DNA of 32,113 nucleotides. Origin: Flavobacterium sp. (GTDB lineage Bacteria; Bacteroidota; Bacteroidia; Flavobacteriales; Flavobacteriaceae). How positions within the stretch are numbered: the first letter of the stretch is position 1; each line of letters begins with the position of its first letter. The position numbers and the translations under genes were made by a program. Shown piece by piece: positions 31,580 through 32,113 of this stretch. The notes beneath the pieces were generated by a model. That model searched no databases. It saw nothing but the letters and a program-made list of their open reading frames with translations, and was not told the origin of the DNA. The DNA is taken from the NCBI GenBank assembly GCA_012270005.1, contig JAAXJD010000072.1:313-32425 (forward strand), written 5' to 3'.

Positions 31580-32113
31580 ATGAAGTTAAAAACTACTTTT
31601 TGTTTAATGCTTTTTTATTCGCTTTTTGCTACCGCCCAAAACGATTTGTGTGCCGGAGCTACTACTTTAACGCCTTCGGCGACCATGTATAGCACGCAGG
31701 GAAGTTTTAGTGGCAGTTCTTTAGATGGAACTGCTTCGGCCTGTGCTCCTAATACGTCTCAGGATGTGTGGTACAAGTTTGTAGCTACTGACCAAACAAT
31801 GTACGTGGAGGTGTATAATGCCACAAACATAGGCCTTGATGTAGCTATGGAAATTTACAATGGCGATTGTAGCGGCACTTTATTGGTCTGTAAAAACAGT
31901 AATAACGCCACACAGGGCTATGAAAGCTATTTTGGTAATAATTTTGTTGTGGGGCAAACATACTATATAAGGATACTGAACGCTTCTGCAAATTTTTCTG
32001 CCTCAAACTTTAATATCGGCGTACAGAAATTCCCCACACCTGCAAACGATTTGTGCACCAGTGCTACCACCATAGTTCCGAGTACCACGTTCATCAATAA
32101 CCCGGGAAGTTTT
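31580..32113 (+). CDS. Secreted protein with repeated NDLC-type domains, 3' end outside window
   Basis: The 178 visible residues run off the window. A signal peptide (MKLKTTFCLMLFYSLFATAQ) ends in ATAQ. The mature part starts NDLCAGATTLTPSATMYSTQ and contains DVWYKFVATDQTMYVEVYNA and GQTYYIRILNAS, a beta-sandwich of the type found in large adhesin-like or type IX-secreted Bacteroidota proteins. The start of a second copy (NDLCTSATTIVPSTTFIN) appears at residue 156, so the domain repeats with a period of 135 residues. The domain has paired cysteines. A C-terminal sorting domain would be expected further on but cannot be seen. Function is unknown. Confidence 0.75.
   Translation, partial: MKLKTTFCLMLFYSLFATAQNDLCAGATTLTPSATMYSTQGSFSGSSLDGTASACAPNTSQDVWYKFVATDQTMYVEVYNATNIGLDVAMEIYNGDCSGTLLVCKNSNNATQGYESYFGNNFVVGQTYYIRILNASANFSASNFNIGVQKFPTPANDLCTSATTIVPSTTFINNPGSF

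Overview
The window looks like chromosome of a Flavobacteriaceae member (Flavobacterium-like Bacteroidota). The signs are a SusC/SusD pair, SPII lipoproteins with short Bacteroidota signal peptides, promoter -7 boxes of the form TAnnTTTG, few Shine-Dalgarno sequences, AT-rich intergenic DNA, and an RND pump fused to its own outer-membrane channel. No tRNA, rRNA, CRISPR array or insertion sequence was seen.

Left part (1-11,330), mixed housekeeping and stress genes. It opens with the tail of a PrcB-type protein that converges on a two-gene sensor operon. The operon encodes a histidine kinase whose PAS domain closely resembles the heme PAS of FixL, overlapping by ATGA a receiver protein fused to a CRP/FNR domain. 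Next is a stand-alone, degenerate PEP-synthase N-terminal domain whose promoter carries an FNR/CRP-type box about 41 bases before the predicted start. A small putatively exported protein, a CzcA-type metal efflux pump fused to a TolC-like channel, and its lipoprotein adaptor follow. Then come a PhnA-domain protein and folE; a perfect CRP-type palindrome lies in front of folE.

Middle and right (11,338-30,383), one beta-mannan (galactoglucomannan) utilization locus centred on an AraC-type regulator. Minus strand: araC; then susC-susD-surface glycan-binding lipoprotein, closed by a terminator; then aldo/keto reductase - GH27 alpha-galactosidase - GH5 endoglucanase-type enzyme. Plus strand: GH26 mannanase lipoprotein - sodium:solute symporter - GH130 mannosylglucose phosphorylase - cellobiose 2-epimerase, terminator, second GH26 lipoprotein, terminator, GH5 mannanase.

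The pathway reads as follows. Surface GH26 lipoproteins (and perhaps GH5) cut mannan, and the glycan-binding proteins with SusC/SusD move the oligosaccharides into the periplasm. There GH27 removes galactose and the GH5 enzymes shorten the chains. The symporter takes up disaccharide, the epimerase turns Man-Man into Man-Glc, and GH130 phosphorolyses that to mannose-1-phosphate plus glucose. This is the same logic as the mannobiose route described in Bacteroides fragilis.

Right edge (30,384-32,113): a cofactor-free haloperoxidase/esterase-type alpha/beta hydrolase, and the start of a secreted protein with repeated domains cut by the window end.

The best candidates for something new are the FixL-like kinase plus receiver-FNR hybrid with a matching box at the degenerate PEP-synthase-like gene, and the CRP-type palindrome before folE. 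The mannan locus is complete and coherent but its parts are known; its odd member is the aldo/keto reductase.
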